Below, piece by piece: positions 44,375 to 53,755 of a DNA stretch of 64,000 bases. Under the pieces are notes generated by a model. It saw only the letters and a program-made list of their open reading frames with translations. It was not told the DNA's origin and ran no database searches. This stretch comes from Caulobacter sp. CCUG 60055 (GTDB lineage Bacteria > Pseudomonadota > Alphaproteobacteria > Caulobacterales > Caulobacteraceae), in assembly GCF_022750545.1 (NCBI RefSeq), contig NZ_PUIC01000003.1, positions 310,001-374,000 on the forward strand, written 5' to 3'. Every line of letters begins with the position of its first letter. Position 1 is the first letter of the stretch. The position numbers and the translations under genes were made by a program.

Positions 44375-44965
44375 ATGGACCATGCCGAAACGCCCCGAGC
44401 CCCGCTCGTCGCCTCGGGGGCGCCGCGCTATGACGGCCTGTCGATGGCGCTGCATTGGCTGACCCTGGGCCTGCTGATCGTGCTGTTCGGAGCGATCTGG
44501 GCGCGGGAACGGGCCAGCGACGGCGACGCCGCCCTGGCGTTGCTGACCATCCACCGTTCGGCCGGCGCGCTGGTCTGGGCCGTCACGCTCGCGCGCCTCG
44601 CCTGGAAGGTGAGGGGCGGCCGGACGCCGGCCCTGCCGTCGTCGACGCCGCGCATGCAGCGATGGGCCGCGCGCGCCAACGAATACGCGCTCTATCTGCT
44701 GCTGGCGGTCCAGCCCGTCACCGGGTTCGTGCAGAGCGTCGCGCGCGGCAAGCCTTTCCCGCTGCTCGGCCTTTCCGTCCCCGCCGTCATGGCCCGCGAC
44801 AAGGATTTGTCGCACCTGTTTCATGCGGTCCACGAGGCGAGCGCTACGGTGCTGCTGATCCTTGTGGGGCTGCACGCCTGCGCCGCGCTGTTCCACGGCC
44901 TGGTCCTGCGCGACGGCGTGCTGGGAACGATGCTTCCGGCCGGCCGGCGACCCCTTCGCAAATAA
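44375..44965 (+). CDS. Cytochrome b561 family protein
   Basis: The 196-residue membrane protein has four transmembrane helices and the conserved haem-ligand histidines in MALHWLTLGLL, TIHRSAGALVW, HAVHEASATVLL and GLHACAALFHGL. It belongs to the bacterial cytochrome b561 (CybB) family that moves electrons between quinones and periplasmic partners. GGAGG lies five bases upstream of the ATG. It heads an operon with a Tat-exported metallophosphatase, a cupredoxin and an ECF sigma/anti-sigma pair, suggesting a redox-stress function. Confidence 0.9.
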   Translation: MDHAETPRAPLVASGAPRYDGLSMALHWLTLGLLIVLFGAIWARERASDGDAALALLTIHRSAGALVWAVTLARLAWKVRGGRTPALPSSTPRMQRWAARANEYALYLLLAVQPVTGFVQSVARGKPFPLLGLSVPAVMARDKDLSHLFHAVHEASATVLLILVGLHACAALFHGLVLRDGVLGTMLPAGRRPLRK

Positions 44966-45042
44966 ATTCGCCGTTTTCGGGAATAGCCCGCCGCCGCGGC
45001 CGATCTTTCTCTTTGGACGCCATGTTTATGGGGAACGAGCCG

Positions 45043-45990
45043 ATGACCGACGATCTTGATGACGGGATGAGCCGCCGCCGCCTGCTGGGCCGTTGCGCCG
45101 GCTGGGCCGGGGCCGGGGCGCTTTACACCATGACCGGCGGGGTCGCTTCGTCGATCAGCCTCGACGCGGCGCTGGCCGCGCCCAAGCGAGCCGGCGGCGC
45201 CAGGCCGTTCACCTTCCTTCAGATCAGCGACACCCATATCGGCTTCGACAAGGCCGCCAACCCCAACGCGCGGGGAACCGCCATCGAGGCGGTGGAGAAG
45301 ATCAAGGCGCTGGCCGACAAGCCCGACCTGATCATCCACACCGGCGACATCACCCATCTGTCGACCGACGCCCAGTTCGACGACGCCGCGCAGATCCTGT
45401 CCGGCCTCGGCGCGCCGGTCTTCTATGTGCCGGGCGAGCACGATTTCCTCGACGAGGGCCAGGGCAAGGCCTTCCTGGCGCGCTACGGCAAGGGCGCGCA
45501 CGGAACCGGCTGGTACAGCTTCGACCACGACGGCGTGCACTTCGTCGCGCTGAACAACGTCGCCAACCTGAAGCCCGGCGGCATGGCCCATCTCGGCGAG
45601 GAGCAGCTGGCCTGGCTGAAAAGCGACCTGGCGGGCCAGGCCTCCAGCACGCCGATCGTGGTGTTCGGCCATATCCCGCTCTGGACCGTCTACGAGGCCT
45701 GGGGCTGGGGCACCGACGACAGCGCGCAAGCGCTGGCGCTGCTGCGGCGCTTCGGCTCGGTCACCGTCCTGAACGGCCACATCCACCAGGTCATCCAGAA
45801 GGTGGAAGGCAATGTCTCCTTCCACTCGGCGCGGTCCACCGCCTATCCCCAGCCCGCGCCGGGCGCGGCGCCCTCGCCGGGCCCGCTCAAGGTGCCCGCC
45901 GAGCAGCTTCCTTCAATGCTCGGCATCCGCACCGCCCGCTTCGTGCGCGGCGGCGAGCCGATCGCCCTGATCGACCAGGCCTTCGCCTGA
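45043..45990 (+). CDS. Tat-exported metallophosphoesterase
   Basis: The 315-residue calcineurin-like phosphoesterase has a Tat-type signal near the N-terminus (MSRRRLLGRCAGWAGAGALY) and metal-binding motifs QISDTHIGFD, HTGDITHLS, PGEHDFLD (His replacing the usual Asn of GNHD), FGHIPLW and LNGHIHQV. The signal implies folding with metals before export to the periplasm. The start given has GGGGA nine bases upstream; ATG at 45022 is an alternative. It lies between the cytochrome b561 and cupredoxin genes. Confidence 0.88.
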   Translation: MTDDLDDGMSRRRLLGRCAGWAGAGALYTMTGGVASSISLDAALAAPKRAGGARPFTFLQISDTHIGFDKAANPNARGTAIEAVEKIKALADKPDLIIHTGDITHLSTDAQFDDAAQILSGLGAPVFYVPGEHDFLDEGQGKAFLARYGKGAHGTGWYSFDHDGVHFVALNNVANLKPGGMAHLGEEQLAWLKSDLAGQASSTPIVVFGHIPLWTVYEAWGWGTDDSAQALALLRRFGSVTVLNGHIHQVIQKVEGNVSFHSARSTAYPQPAPGAAPSPGPLKVPAEQLPSMLGIRTARFVRGGEPIALIDQAFA

Positions 45991-46015
45991 CCCCCATTTT
46001 CCTCAGGAGCCGCCC

Positions 46016-46375
46016 ATGCGCCTCAAGTTCTCAATCCTGCGCCGCGCCGCCCTCGTCGCGGCGCTGACGGTTCCCGCTGTTGCGTTCACCACGGCCAAGA
46101 TCGAGGCCGCGACGCCGGCCAAGGTCCAGGCCGTGGCGATCAAGGGCTTCGCCTTCACGCCGCAGGTGGTGACGGTCGCGCCTGGGACGACGGTGACCTG
46201 GACCAACGTCGACGAAGACCCCCACACGGTGACCGCCAACGACAAGAGCTTCCACTCGGCGGCGCTGGACACCGACGACAAGTTCACCTTCACCTTCACC
46301 AAGCCCGGCGAGTACGCCTATTTCTGCTCGCTTCATCCGCACATGACCGGCAAGATCGTCGTCAAGGCAGGTTGA
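46016..46375 (+). CDS. Cupredoxin (amicyanin/pseudoazurin-like blue copper protein)
   Basis: The 119-residue exported protein has a signal peptide and one cupredoxin domain. The type 1 copper ligands are His70 in DEDPHTVTA and Cys104, His107 and Met110 in YFCSLHPHMTG. The short C-x2-H-x2-M spacing is that of amicyanin-type proteins. It likely carries electrons in the periplasm, perhaps with the cytochrome b561 encoded two genes upstream. AGGAG lies in the 25-base gap after the phosphoesterase. Confidence 0.92.
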   Translation: MRLKFSILRRAALVAALTVPAVAFTTAKIEAATPAKVQAVAIKGFAFTPQVVTVAPGTTVTWTNVDEDPHTVTANDKSFHSAALDTDDKFTFTFTKPGEYAYFCSLHPHMTGKIVVKAG

Positions 46376-46406
46376 CCACGATGTGGAAGCGCGAGGTTGG
46401 ACCCCG

Positions 46407-47027
46407 ATGAGCGGCCGCGGATTCTTCCGCCCCCGCCTGGTGTCCGGCTCGCGCGAGGGTCCGCGCGGCGACGAGCCGATCCAGGCCCGGACCCAGGCCG
46501 ATCAGTTTCGGCGGATCATGCTTCCGCACATGGACGCCGCCTACAGCTACGCGCGCTATCTGTCGCGCGACGCCGCCGCCGCCGAGGACATCGCGCAGAA
46601 CGCCTTCGTGCGGGCCATTCGCGGGTTCGACCGCTGGCGCGGCGACAATCCCAAGGCCTGGCTGTTGGCGATCGTGCGCAACTGCCATCTCGAAATGGTC
46701 GGCGGCCGCCGCGATCCGCTGCGCGGCGCCGAACCGATCGAAGCGGCCGACGACTGCGCCGCGGCCATGTCGCAGGCCGAGTCGCTGGAGGACGGGGTGG
46801 CGAGACGGCAGGACGCCGCCATGTTGCGACAGACGATAGAGGACCTGCCCGAGCCGTTCCGCGAGACGCTGATCCTGCGGGAGCTGGAAGAGCTGAGCTA
46901 CAAGGAGATCGCCGCGATCACCGAGGTTCCGATCGGCACGGTGATGTCGCGCCTCGCCCGCGCCCGCGCCATGCTGGGCGCGCTTCTGCTCCCGTCGAGC
47001 GCAGACCGGTGGGAGGCCCAGTCATGA
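46407..47027 (+). CDS. ECF RNA polymerase sigma factor
   Basis: The 206-residue ECF sigma factor has region 2 visible as AAYSYARYLSRDAAAAEDIAQNAFVRAIRGFDRWRGDNPKAWLL. Region 4 is visible as LPEPFRETLILRELEELSYKEIAAITEVPIGTVMSRLARARAML. The start at 46407 is chosen over a GTG at 46383 because homology starts later and GAGG lies upstream. Its stop overlaps the anti-sigma start (ATGA). It is separated from the cupredoxin by only 31 bases, so the sigma factor is part of the same transcript and probably drives its own operon. Confidence 0.92.
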   Translation: MSGRGFFRPRLVSGSREGPRGDEPIQARTQADQFRRIMLPHMDAAYSYARYLSRDAAAAEDIAQNAFVRAIRGFDRWRGDNPKAWLLAIVRNCHLEMVGGRRDPLRGAEPIEAADDCAAAMSQAESLEDGVARRQDAAMLRQTIEDLPEPFRETLILRELEELSYKEIAAITEVPIGTVMSRLARARAMLGALLLPSSADRWEAQS

Positions 47028-47848
47028 CCGCATGTCCCGACAAGTCGCTGCTGCTGCAGGCCCACGCCGACGGCGAACTCGACGCCGCCAACGCGCTGGC
47101 GCTCGAGGCGCACCTGCGGTCGTGCGCGGCCTGCGCCGAAGAGCTGGCCCGGATCGACGCGCTGCGCGCCCTGCTCGCCGCCCCCGAACTCGATCACCCC
47201 GCGCCGGAGGCGTTGCGTGAGCGGATCGAAGCGATGATCGACGCCGAGGCGGCGCGTGAAGCCGCCGCGCGCCAGGCGCCGGAGCCCGCCTCGCCGCGCC
47301 CGCGACGACGCGGGGCCGGTCTCGCGGGCGGGGCGATGGCGTTCGGCCGGAGCTGGGGCGGAGGCCTGGTCGCCGGGCTCGCCCTCAGCGCCGCGGCGGT
47401 CCTCGTCCTGCCGCGGACGACCGGGATCGACAGCGAAGACCAGTTCGTCGCCAGCCATGTCCGCTCGCTCTCGCTCGACAGCCATCTCGTCGATGTCGCG
47501 ACATCCAACCGCCATGTCGTCAAGCCCTGGTTCAACGGCAAGATCGACTTCGCGCCGCCCGTCCCCGAGCTGGCCGCGTTCGGCTTTCCCCTTGTCGGAG
47601 GGCGGCTGGACTATGTCGACGGGCGCGAGGTGGCGGTGATCGTCTATAAGCGGCGGCTGCACGCCATCAACCTGTTCGTGCGGCCCGCCGGCGCCCTGAC
47701 GCTCCCGGTCGGCGTCGCCGCCAAGCACGACGGCTACAGCCTGGTGCGCTGGACGGCCGGCGGGCTGGAGTTCTGGGCGGTTTCCGACATGGACCTCAAG
47801 GAACTCGAGCTGTTCCGCCGGACCTTCGCGAGCCAGCCCAGCCTGTGA
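47024..47848 (+). CDS. Zinc-finger (ZAS-type) transmembrane anti-sigma factor
   Basis: The 274-residue protein has an N-terminal zinc-binding anti-sigma domain with the H-x3-C-x2-C motif (His30, Cys34, Cys37 in EAHLRSCAACAEEL). An Ala/Arg-rich linker, one transmembrane helix near residue 110 (GGGLVAGLALSAAAVLVL) and a periplasmic domain follow (FVASHVRSLSLDSHLVDVATSNRHVVKPWFNGKIDF to LKELELFRRTF). The periplasmic part resembles that of other transmembrane regulators annotated as anti-sigma factors in such operons. Zinc release or oxidation of the cysteines could be the trigger, as in ChrR/RsrA-type proteins. Confidence 0.88.
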   Translation: MTACPDKSLLLQAHADGELDAANALALEAHLRSCAACAEELARIDALRALLAAPELDHPAPEALRERIEAMIDAEAAREAAARQAPEPASPRPRRRGAGLAGGAMAFGRSWGGGLVAGLALSAAAVLVLPRTTGIDSEDQFVASHVRSLSLDSHLVDVATSNRHVVKPWFNGKIDFAPPVPELAAFGFPLVGGRLDYVDGREVAVIVYKRRLHAINLFVRPAGALTLPVGVAAKHDGYSLVRWTAGGLEFWAVSDMDLKELELFRRTFASQPSL

Positions 47849-47982
47849 GAGGCTCCCGCGCCCAGGCCGGCCAGGGCGCGGTGGATGATCGGGCTGGCGT
47901 CATCGTCGCCACCGTCGCCTACTGGCTCAATTGAGTCCGGGCCCTAGGGCGGCGCTCGCGGCCGACGCCCTTGTGGGCGGGT

Positions 47983-47998
47983 GGTCGAATCGTCGACC
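47983..47998. promoter_or_regulatory. Palindrome upstream of DUF748 gene
   Basis: GGTCGA-ATCG-TCGACC is a perfect inverted repeat about 90 bases before the DUF748 start, in the 238-base gap after the anti-sigma gene. It could be an operator for the DUF748 gene; it is too short of U residues to be a terminator. Confidence 0.3.
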
Positions 47999-48086
47999 AT
48001 GGGCGGTCAGCGCCCCGCCGTTGCGGAAGGGTCGGTCGGTTTCGTCCCTTGCCTGAAGCGCAAGTCGTGTCGAGATGAGGCCGCCC

Positions 48087-51000
48087 ATGTCCCCGCCGTA
48101 TCGCAAATGGATATTGGCCGGGCTCGTGGTCGCCGGGCTGTTCGGCGCCTATACGCTGGCGGGGTTCTATCTGGTCCCCAAGCTTGTCCGCTCGCAGGCC
48201 CAGGGCTGGGTGCGGACCAATCTCGACAAGTCGCTGGCCATCGGCGAGGTGCGGTTCAATCCGTTCCGCTTCACCCTGGACATCGGCGACCTCGCCTTGC
48301 CGGAATCCGGGCGGCCGATGGTGGCGGTCGGCCATCTGCACGTGCGCTTCGCGCCGCTGTGGCTGCTGCGCGGCGTCTATCATTTCGACGAGGTCCGGAT
48401 CGAGCGCTCCTACGTCCATGCGGTGGTCCGCCCCGACCGGACGCTGAACCTCGCCGAACTGCAGTCGCGCAAGCCGTCGAAGGGGCCGAGCCCGACCGTC
48501 CAGATCGCCACCCTGGCCGTCGATCGCGGCAAGGTCGTCTACGCCGACCAGAGCCTGGCGCAGAAGCCGGAAAAGATCCTCGCCCCGATCAGTTTCACCC
48601 TGAAGGACTTCCAGACCAACCAGGCCAAGGGCGGCGAGTTCACCTTCAACGCCCGCAGCGAGCGCGGCGAGAGCCTGGCCTGGACGGGCGGCCTATCGAT
48701 GGCCCCGATCGCCTCGCGCGGCCGCCTGACCGTCGCCGGGCTGCAGAGCGACACGATCCAGAACTTCCTGGGCGCGGACCTGCCGGTCGCGCTGACCGGC
48801 GGCCGCGTCGACCTGGGCGCGACCTACGATTTCGCCTACGGCCGCGAGGGCCTGCGCCTGAACCTCGACGTTCCCAAGCTGTCGCTGGCCGGGCTGGCCC
48901 TCGACGGCAAGAGGCTGTTCCGCGGCGCGGCCAAGGTCGAGCAGATCGACCTCGACCAGAGCCATGTCGATTTCGCCAGCGAGGGCGGCGCCGTGCGGCG
49001 GATGCGGGGAAGCGCCCCGCGACTGACCCTGCGCGGCCTGCGGCTGACGGCCGCCGGGGCGGCGGCGGGCGAGGCGATCGGAACCTCAGCCGTGGAGCTG
49101 ACGGACGCCAAGTTCGATCTGAACGGCCGCGCGGTGACCCTCGGCGCCCTGACCATCGACAAGGCTGAACTGCCGGTCCGCCGTGAGCGCGACGGGCGGA
49201 TCAACCTGATGCAGTTGGCGCCGCCGCCGGCTGCCGGTCCGAAGCCAGCACTGAAGCAGGAGGCCGGGCCGCCCTGGAGCGTGCGCTTGGCCAAGTTCTC
49301 GCTGACCTCGGCGCGCCTGCGGTTCGACGACCGCGCGACGACCCCGGCGGCGCGGTTCGAGGTCACGCCGATCAACATCTCGGCCAGCAATCTCGGCACG
49401 GACCTGACCCAGGCGGTCGATCTGCGCTTCGACGCCCGCATCGACGGCAAGGCCACGGTGCGGGGCGAAGGCGTGGCGACCCCGGCCACCGGCGTCGCCG
49501 ACCTGAAGGTGGCGGCGGCCGGCCTGCCGCTGCGCGCCGGGCTGCCCTACCTGCCGCCGCATCCGCAACTCGATCTGCAGTCGGGCAGCCTCAGCGCCGC
49601 CGGCCAGCTGCATCTCAAGGGGGGCGACGTGTCGGCGGCGCGGTTCCGGGGACAGGCGGCGATCGACGATCTCAACGTCACCGAGACCGTGACCAACAGC
49701 TCGCTGGTGGCCTGGCGCGCCTTCAGGCTGACCGGCCTCGACTACCGTTCCGGCAAGGTCGATGTCGCTCGCGGCGACCTGATCGGTCCCCAGGGCAGCG
49801 TCGCCGTGCTGCCCACGGGGCGGTTCAACTTCGCGCCGTTGCTCGGCCCCGACGGCGAACAGCCGGTGACGGCCGCCGCGCCGCAGGCCGCGACGCCGAT
49901 CCTCGACAACGTCCTGCGGCGGGGCAAGGCAGCGGCCAAGGCGTCGCCCCGCCGCGTCGCGTCCGGGCCGTCGGCGGGGCCGGCGATGATGGTGCGCCTG
50001 CATCGCCTCGACATCGAAGGCGGCTCGCTGAACTTCGCCGACCGTTCGATCGAGCCCAATTTCCAGGCCCGGATCGACGCGCTGCATGGCACGGTCACCA
50101 ATATCTCGAACGTCCCCGGCGAAGCGGCGACCCTCGATCTGGCCGGCCAGGTGATCGACCCGTATTCGCCCGTCGCCATCAAGGGCGACATGAACGTTCT
50201 GGCCTATGACCGCCACACCGACATGCGGGTGGCGTTCCGCAATATCGAGCTGCCGGTGTTCAACCCCTATTCGGGACGCTACGCCGGCTACGCCATCGCC
50301 AAGGGCAAGCTGAGCACCGAGTTCAGCTACAAGATCGAGAACCGGGCGCTGAAGGCGGACCACCACGTGGTCATCGACCAGCTGCAGTGGGGCGAGGCGA
50401 CCGAGAGCAAGGCCAAGGTGCCGCTGCCGGTCCGGCTGGCCACGGCGCTGCTCAAGAACAAGGACGGGGTCATCGACCTCGATGTTCCGATCACCGGCTC
50501 GCTGGACGATCCCAAGTTCCGGGTCTGGCCGATCATCTGGAAGGTGGTCGGCAATCTGGTCGAGCGGGCGATCACCGCGCCGTTCCGCCTGATCGGTTCG
50601 CTGGCGGCCGGGGCCGAGAAGGCCCAGTACGTCGACTTCGCGCCGGGCTCGGCGGCGTTGCCGGCGGGGGCGGGCGAGGCGCTGGGCGCGCTGGGCAAGG
50701 CCCTGGCGGACCGGCCGGAACTCAAGCTCGACATTCCGGCCGGCGCGGGAACCAAGGACGACGCCACCGCAATGGCGGACGCCCGCATCGACGCGGCGCT
50801 GATGGCCAAGGAGATCAAGAAGGGCGGCCCGGGCGATCCGGCCGCCTTGAAGCCCGACGAGCGCTACGACCGCCTGAAGGACCTCTACAAGGCCAAGCTG
50901 GGACGGAAGCCGGCCTTCAAGGCGCCGGAAGCGGCCGGCGCGCCGGCGACCGCCGAGGGCGGTCCCGAGCTGAAGGACAAGGATCGCCGCAAGCTGCAGG

Positions 51001-51206
51001 AGGCCCTGCAGATGCGGTCGGAATTGCGGATCGCCTTCAACCCGTCCTCGGCCGAACTGACTGCGCTGGGGGCGACCCGCGCCGCCGCCATTCGCGACGC
51101 CCTGCTCAAGAGCGGGAGCATCGACCCCGCCCGGGTGTTCATGCTGACCGAAACGGCCGCGACGCCCGAGGCCGGGCGGTCGAGGGTCGAGTTGAAGCTG
51201 AAATAG
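48087..51206 (+). CDS. DUF748/AsmA-like envelope protein
   Basis: This large protein of about 1,039 residues has one N-terminal transmembrane helix ([24 protein letters not shown]) and a long periplasmic region typical of the DUF748/AsmA superfamily. It opens with [23 protein letters not shown] and [26 protein letters not shown]. The later part has [48 protein letters not shown] and [27 protein letters not shown]. Such proteins form long hydrophobic-groove bridges thought to move lipids between membranes. The final 200 residues are Lys/Ala-rich and end in [27 protein letters not shown], reminiscent of an OmpA-like tail. The ATG at 48075 is an alternative start; GAGG is six bases before 48087. 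Confidence 0.85.
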   Translation: MSPPYRKWILAGLVVAGLFGAYTLAGFYLVPKLVRSQAQGWVRTNLDKSLAIGEVRFNPFRFTLDIGDLALPESGRPMVAVGHLHVRFAPLWLLRGVYHFDEVRIERSYVHAVVRPDRTLNLAELQSRKPSKGPSPTVQIATLAVDRGKVVYADQSLAQKPEKILAPISFTLKDFQTNQAKGGEFTFNARSERGESLAWTGGLSMAPIASRGRLTVAGLQSDTIQNFLGADLPVALTGGRVDLGATYDFAYGREGLRLNLDVPKLSLAGLALDGKRLFRGAAKVEQIDLDQSHVDFASEGGAVRRMRGSAPRLTLRGLRLTAAGAAAGEAIGTSAVELTDAKFDLNGRAVTLGALTIDKAELPVRRERDGRINLMQLAPPPAAGPKPALKQEAGPPWSVRLAKFSLTSARLRFDDRATTPAARFEVTPINISASNLGTDLTQAVDLRFDARIDGKATVRGEGVATPATGVADLKVAAAGLPLRAGLPYLPPHPQLDLQSGSLSAAGQLHLKGGDVSAARFRGQAAIDDLNVTETVTNSSLVAWRAFRLTGLDYRSGKVDVARGDLIGPQGSVAVLPTGRFNFAPLLGPDGEQPVTAAAPQAATPILDNVLRRGKAAAKASPRRVASGPSAGPAMMVRLHRLDIEGGSLNFADRSIEPNFQARIDALHGTVTNISNVPGEAATLDLAGQVIDPYSPVAIKGDMNVLAYDRHTDMRVAFRNIELPVFNPYSGRYAGYAIAKGKLSTEFSYKIENRALKADHHVVIDQLQWGEATESKAKVPLPVRLATALLKNKDGVIDLDVPITGSLDDPKFRVWPIIWKVVGNLVERAITAPFRLIGSLAAGAEKAQYVDFAPGSAALPAGAGEALGALGKALADRPELKLDIPAGAGTKDDATAMADARIDAALMAKEIKKGGPGDPAALKPDERYDRLKDLYKAKLGRKPAFKAPEAAGAPATAEGGPELKDKDRRKLQEALQMRSELRIAFNPSSAELTALGATRAAAIRDALLKSGSIDPARVFMLTETAATPEAGRSRVELKLK

Positions 51207-51223
51207 TCCGGTTCAGGATGTTA

Positions 51224-51300
51224 TGGCGCACCCGACACGATTCGAACGTGTGACCTTTGCCTTCGGAGGGCAACGCTCTATCCAGCTGAGCTACGGGTGC
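51224..51300 (-). tRNA. tRNA-Arg (anticodon CCG)
   Basis: A complete 77-base cloverleaf on the minus strand with encoded CCA. Acceptor GCACCCG pairs with CGGGTGC, the anticodon stem is TTGCC/GGCAA, the loop is CTCCGAA giving CCG (reads CGG), and the T arm is ACACG-TTCGAAT-CGTGT. Confidence 0.96.
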
Positions 51301-51423
51301 ATGGCCGCGAGGCGGAGGCAGGCCTTCTAGCGGAAAGGCCGCGCCGGCGCAATCAAGGCGCGGCGCCTTTCGTGGGCCAGGGCCGCGCCGGCCTGTCGGC
51401 GGGGCGGCGGGCGCGAGGGCCGG

Positions 51424-52386
51424 TCAGTCGCGGGTCGGGTCCAGGGCGTCGGGATTGTCGTAGGTCAGGGCCAGGAACACGTCCTCCAGGTCGGGGTCCT
51501 CGGTGGCCAGGTCCTTGATCGACACGCCGGCGGCGCGCACCGCCTGCAGCACGGCCTCGACGCTGGCGTCGCCGCTCTTGAACGACACCGCCAGGCGCCC
51601 GTCGTGGCGCAGCCGACCCTCGAACGGGCCGAGATTGGGCACGACCGCCAGGCTTTCCTGGGGCGTGACCACCACGGTGCGGGTGTCGAGCCGGCGCAGG
51701 AGCTGGCCGGTCGGCTCGCACGCCACCACCTCGCCACGGTTGACGATGGCGATGGTGTCGCAGAGCTCCTGGGCCTCTTCCAGATAGTGGGTGGTCAGCA
51801 CCACGGTCACGCCCTGGTGGTTCAGGCCGACCACATAGTTCCACAGCTGGCGGCGCAGCTCGACGTCGACGCCGGCGGTGGGTTCGTCGAGGATCAGCAC
51901 CGGCGGGTGGTGGACCATGGCCTTGGCCACCATCAGGCGCCGTTTCATGCCGCCCGACAGCTGGCGCACATAGGCGTCGGCCTTGTCGCCCAGGCCCAGG
52001 GCGCCCAGCAGTTCCTGGGTGCGCCGCTCGCCCTTGGGCACGCCATAGAGGCCGGCCTGCACGTCCAGCGATTCGCGCGGGGTGAAGAACACGTCGGCGG
52101 CCAGCTCCTGCGGCACCACGCCGATGGCGGCGCGGGCGTCGCGCGGCCGCTGGTCGATGTCGCGGCCCCAGATCCTGACCTCGCCCGAGGTCTTGCGGAC
52201 CAGGCCGGCCAGGATGTTGATGAAGGTCGACTTGCCGGCGCCGTTGGGGCCCAGCAGGCCGAAGATCGAGCCGCGCGGGATCTGCAGGTCGACGCCCTTC
52301 AGCGCCTGCTTGGCCGGCATGGTCTTGGTGGCCGGATAGGTCTTGACGAGGCCCTTGGCTTCGATGGCGAATTCGGGAAGGTCCAT
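51424..52386 (-). CDS. ABC-2 type transporter ATPase
   Basis: The 320-residue ATP-binding protein has Walker A LLGPNGAGKSTFIN, Q-loop VVPQELAADVFFTP, signature QLSGGMKRRLMVAKAM, Walker B VLILDEPTAGVDVELRR and H-loop LTTHYLEEAQELCD. A C-terminal regulatory extension of about 90 residues has DLATEDPDLEDVFLALTYDNP. The closest groups are YadG and NodI-like exporters. No ABC-2 permease gene is adjacent: downstream is tRNA-Arg and upstream is divergent. Its permease must be encoded elsewhere. Confidence 0.9.
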   Translation of the reverse strand: MDLPEFAIEAKGLVKTYPATKTMPAKQALKGVDLQIPRGSIFGLLGPNGAGKSTFINILAGLVRKTSGEVRIWGRDIDQRPRDARAAIGVVPQELAADVFFTPRESLDVQAGLYGVPKGERRTQELLGALGLGDKADAYVRQLSGGMKRRLMVAKAMVHHPPVLILDEPTAGVDVELRRQLWNYVVGLNHQGVTVVLTTHYLEEAQELCDTIAIVNRGEVVACEPTGQLLRRLDTRTVVVTPQESLAVVPNLGPFEGRLRHDGRLAVSFKSGDASVEAVLQAVRAAGVSIKDLATEDPDLEDVFLALTYDNPDALDPTRD

Positions 52387-52514
52387 GAGGGCTCGATCCG
52401 GATGGTCTGCGGCGTCCTGCTGAAGCGCGTCGCGCCGACGGCCGAATTGACGCTGTCCGGCCCGGCGCATAGGTATGCGCGGCGAAACCCCTTGCCAAGA
52501 CGCGAGCCCCGTTC

Positions 52515-52802
52515 ATGCCGCTCGATCCCGAAGAAACACCCGCCCGCCGCGCGCTGATCACCGACGGTCAGGCCCAGGCCCCGGCCGCCGCCCCCGAAGT
52601 GGTGGCGGTGCGCTCGCGCCGCGTGGCCTGCGACGGCGTCGGCGGCGCCCTCGGCCACCCGCGCGTGTGGCTGGAGATGGGCGAGGAAGACTTCGTCGAG
52701 TGCCCCTATTGCGACCGCCGCTTCGTGCTGGCGCACGGCGCGGACGGCCACGAGAACGAGGAACTGGCCCCCGGCGTCTACGAAGGCGCCGGCGGGCACT
52801 AG
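52515..52802 (+). CDS. Zinc-finger domain protein (CHCC/NDUFS6-like)
   Basis: The 95-residue protein ends in a CHCC zinc finger with ligands Cys39 and His48 (VACDGVGGALGHPRVWLEM) and Cys63/Cys66 (VECPYCDRRFVL). The domain is related to the zinc-binding respiratory complex I subunit NDUFS6; in alphaproteobacteria it also occurs alone. The N-terminus is Ala/Pro-rich. It is divergent from the ABC ATPase. Confidence 0.9.
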   Translation: MPLDPEETPARRALITDGQAQAPAAAPEVVAVRSRRVACDGVGGALGHPRVWLEMGEEDFVECPYCDRRFVLAHGADGHENEELAPGVYEGAGGH

Positions 52803-52913
52803 GCGCGCCGGCGGGCCGACCCCCCGCCGCTTCGCGGCGCGGGTGGCGGCAGCCTTGCAGGATGCTTGACGCCGCGCGCTGGCGTATCGCCGTTCCCCCA
52901 CTATCTTGTCGGC

Positions 52914-53717
52914 ATGACCCAAGCCGCAGCCTTCCGCGCTCTCCACGCCGGGCCCGACCCGCTGATCCTCGCCAACGCCTGGGACGCCGGCAGCGCCCGG
53001 CTGATCGCCTCGCTGGGGGCGCGGGCGATCGCCACCTCCAGCGCGGCGGTGGCCTGGTCGCACGGCTACGCCGACGGCCACGCCCTGCCGATCGAGGCCC
53101 TGGCGGCGACGGTGCGCGAGATCGTGCGGGTGGTCGACGTCCCCGTCACCGCCGACGCCGAGGGCGGCTATGACGACGATCCCCGGGCGGCGGCCGAGAA
53201 CGTTGGCCGGCTGATCGACGCCGGCGCTGTGGGCGTCAACCTGGAGGACCAGGGCCAGGCGCCCGACCTCCTGTGCGCCAAGATCGAGGCGGTGCGCGCC
53301 GTCGCCGACCGCAAGGGCGTGGCCCTGTTCGTCAACGCCCGCACCGACGTCTATCTGCGCCGGCTGGCCCAGGGCGAGGCGGCGGCGGCCGAGAGCGTCG
53401 CGCGCGGCCGCCGTTACGCCGAGGCCGGCGCCGACGGCCTGTTCGTTCCCGGGATCGCGGCGCCGGAGGAGATCCGGCGGGTGGTCGAGGGCGTCGCCCT
53501 GCCGGTCAACGTCATGGCCCTCGGCGGCCTGCCGGCGGCGGCGGCGCTCAAGGACCTGGGCGTGCGCCGGCTCAGCGCGGCCACCGGCCCGGCGCGGGCG
53601 GCCCTGGCGGCGACGCGGGCGGCGGCGGCGGCCTTCCTGGCGGACGGCGATTCCGACGTCCTGGCGGCGGCCGGCGGCGGGCCGTTCGACTACAACGCGC
53701 TTTTCACCGCCCGCTGA
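52914..53717 (+). CDS. Isocitrate lyase/PEP mutase family enzyme
   Basis: The 267-residue TIM-barrel protein has the family features ILANAWDAGSARLIASLGARAIATSSAAVAW, the metal-binding TADAEGGYDDD, GAVGVNLEDQG and FVNARTDVYLRRLA. Enzymes of this class cleave or form C-C or C-P bonds of 2-oxoacids (2-methylisocitrate lyase, PEP mutase, oxaloacetate hydrolase). The catalytic loop specific for isocitrate lyase (KKCGH) is not seen, so a carboxyvinyl-type or oxaloacetate-type activity is more likely. It is followed 38 bases later by polA. Confidence 0.88.
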   Translation: MTQAAAFRALHAGPDPLILANAWDAGSARLIASLGARAIATSSAAVAWSHGYADGHALPIEALAATVREIVRVVDVPVTADAEGGYDDDPRAAAENVGRLIDAGAVGVNLEDQGQAPDLLCAKIEAVRAVADRKGVALFVNARTDVYLRRLAQGEAAAAESVARGRRYAEAGADGLFVPGIAAPEEIRRVVEGVALPVNVMALGGLPAAAALKDLGVRRLSAATGPARAALAATRAAAAAFLADGDSDVLAAAGGGPFDYNALFTAR

Positions 53718-53755
53718 CGGGTGACCGGGACGGGCGGAGAGCCTATCTTCGCGCC

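Noticed and set aside
47849-48086. A regulatory RNA or small ORF between the anti-sigma and DUF748 genes
   Set aside because: Only short palindromes are present, with no terminator, promoter pair or start codon with ribosome-binding site other than that of DUF748.
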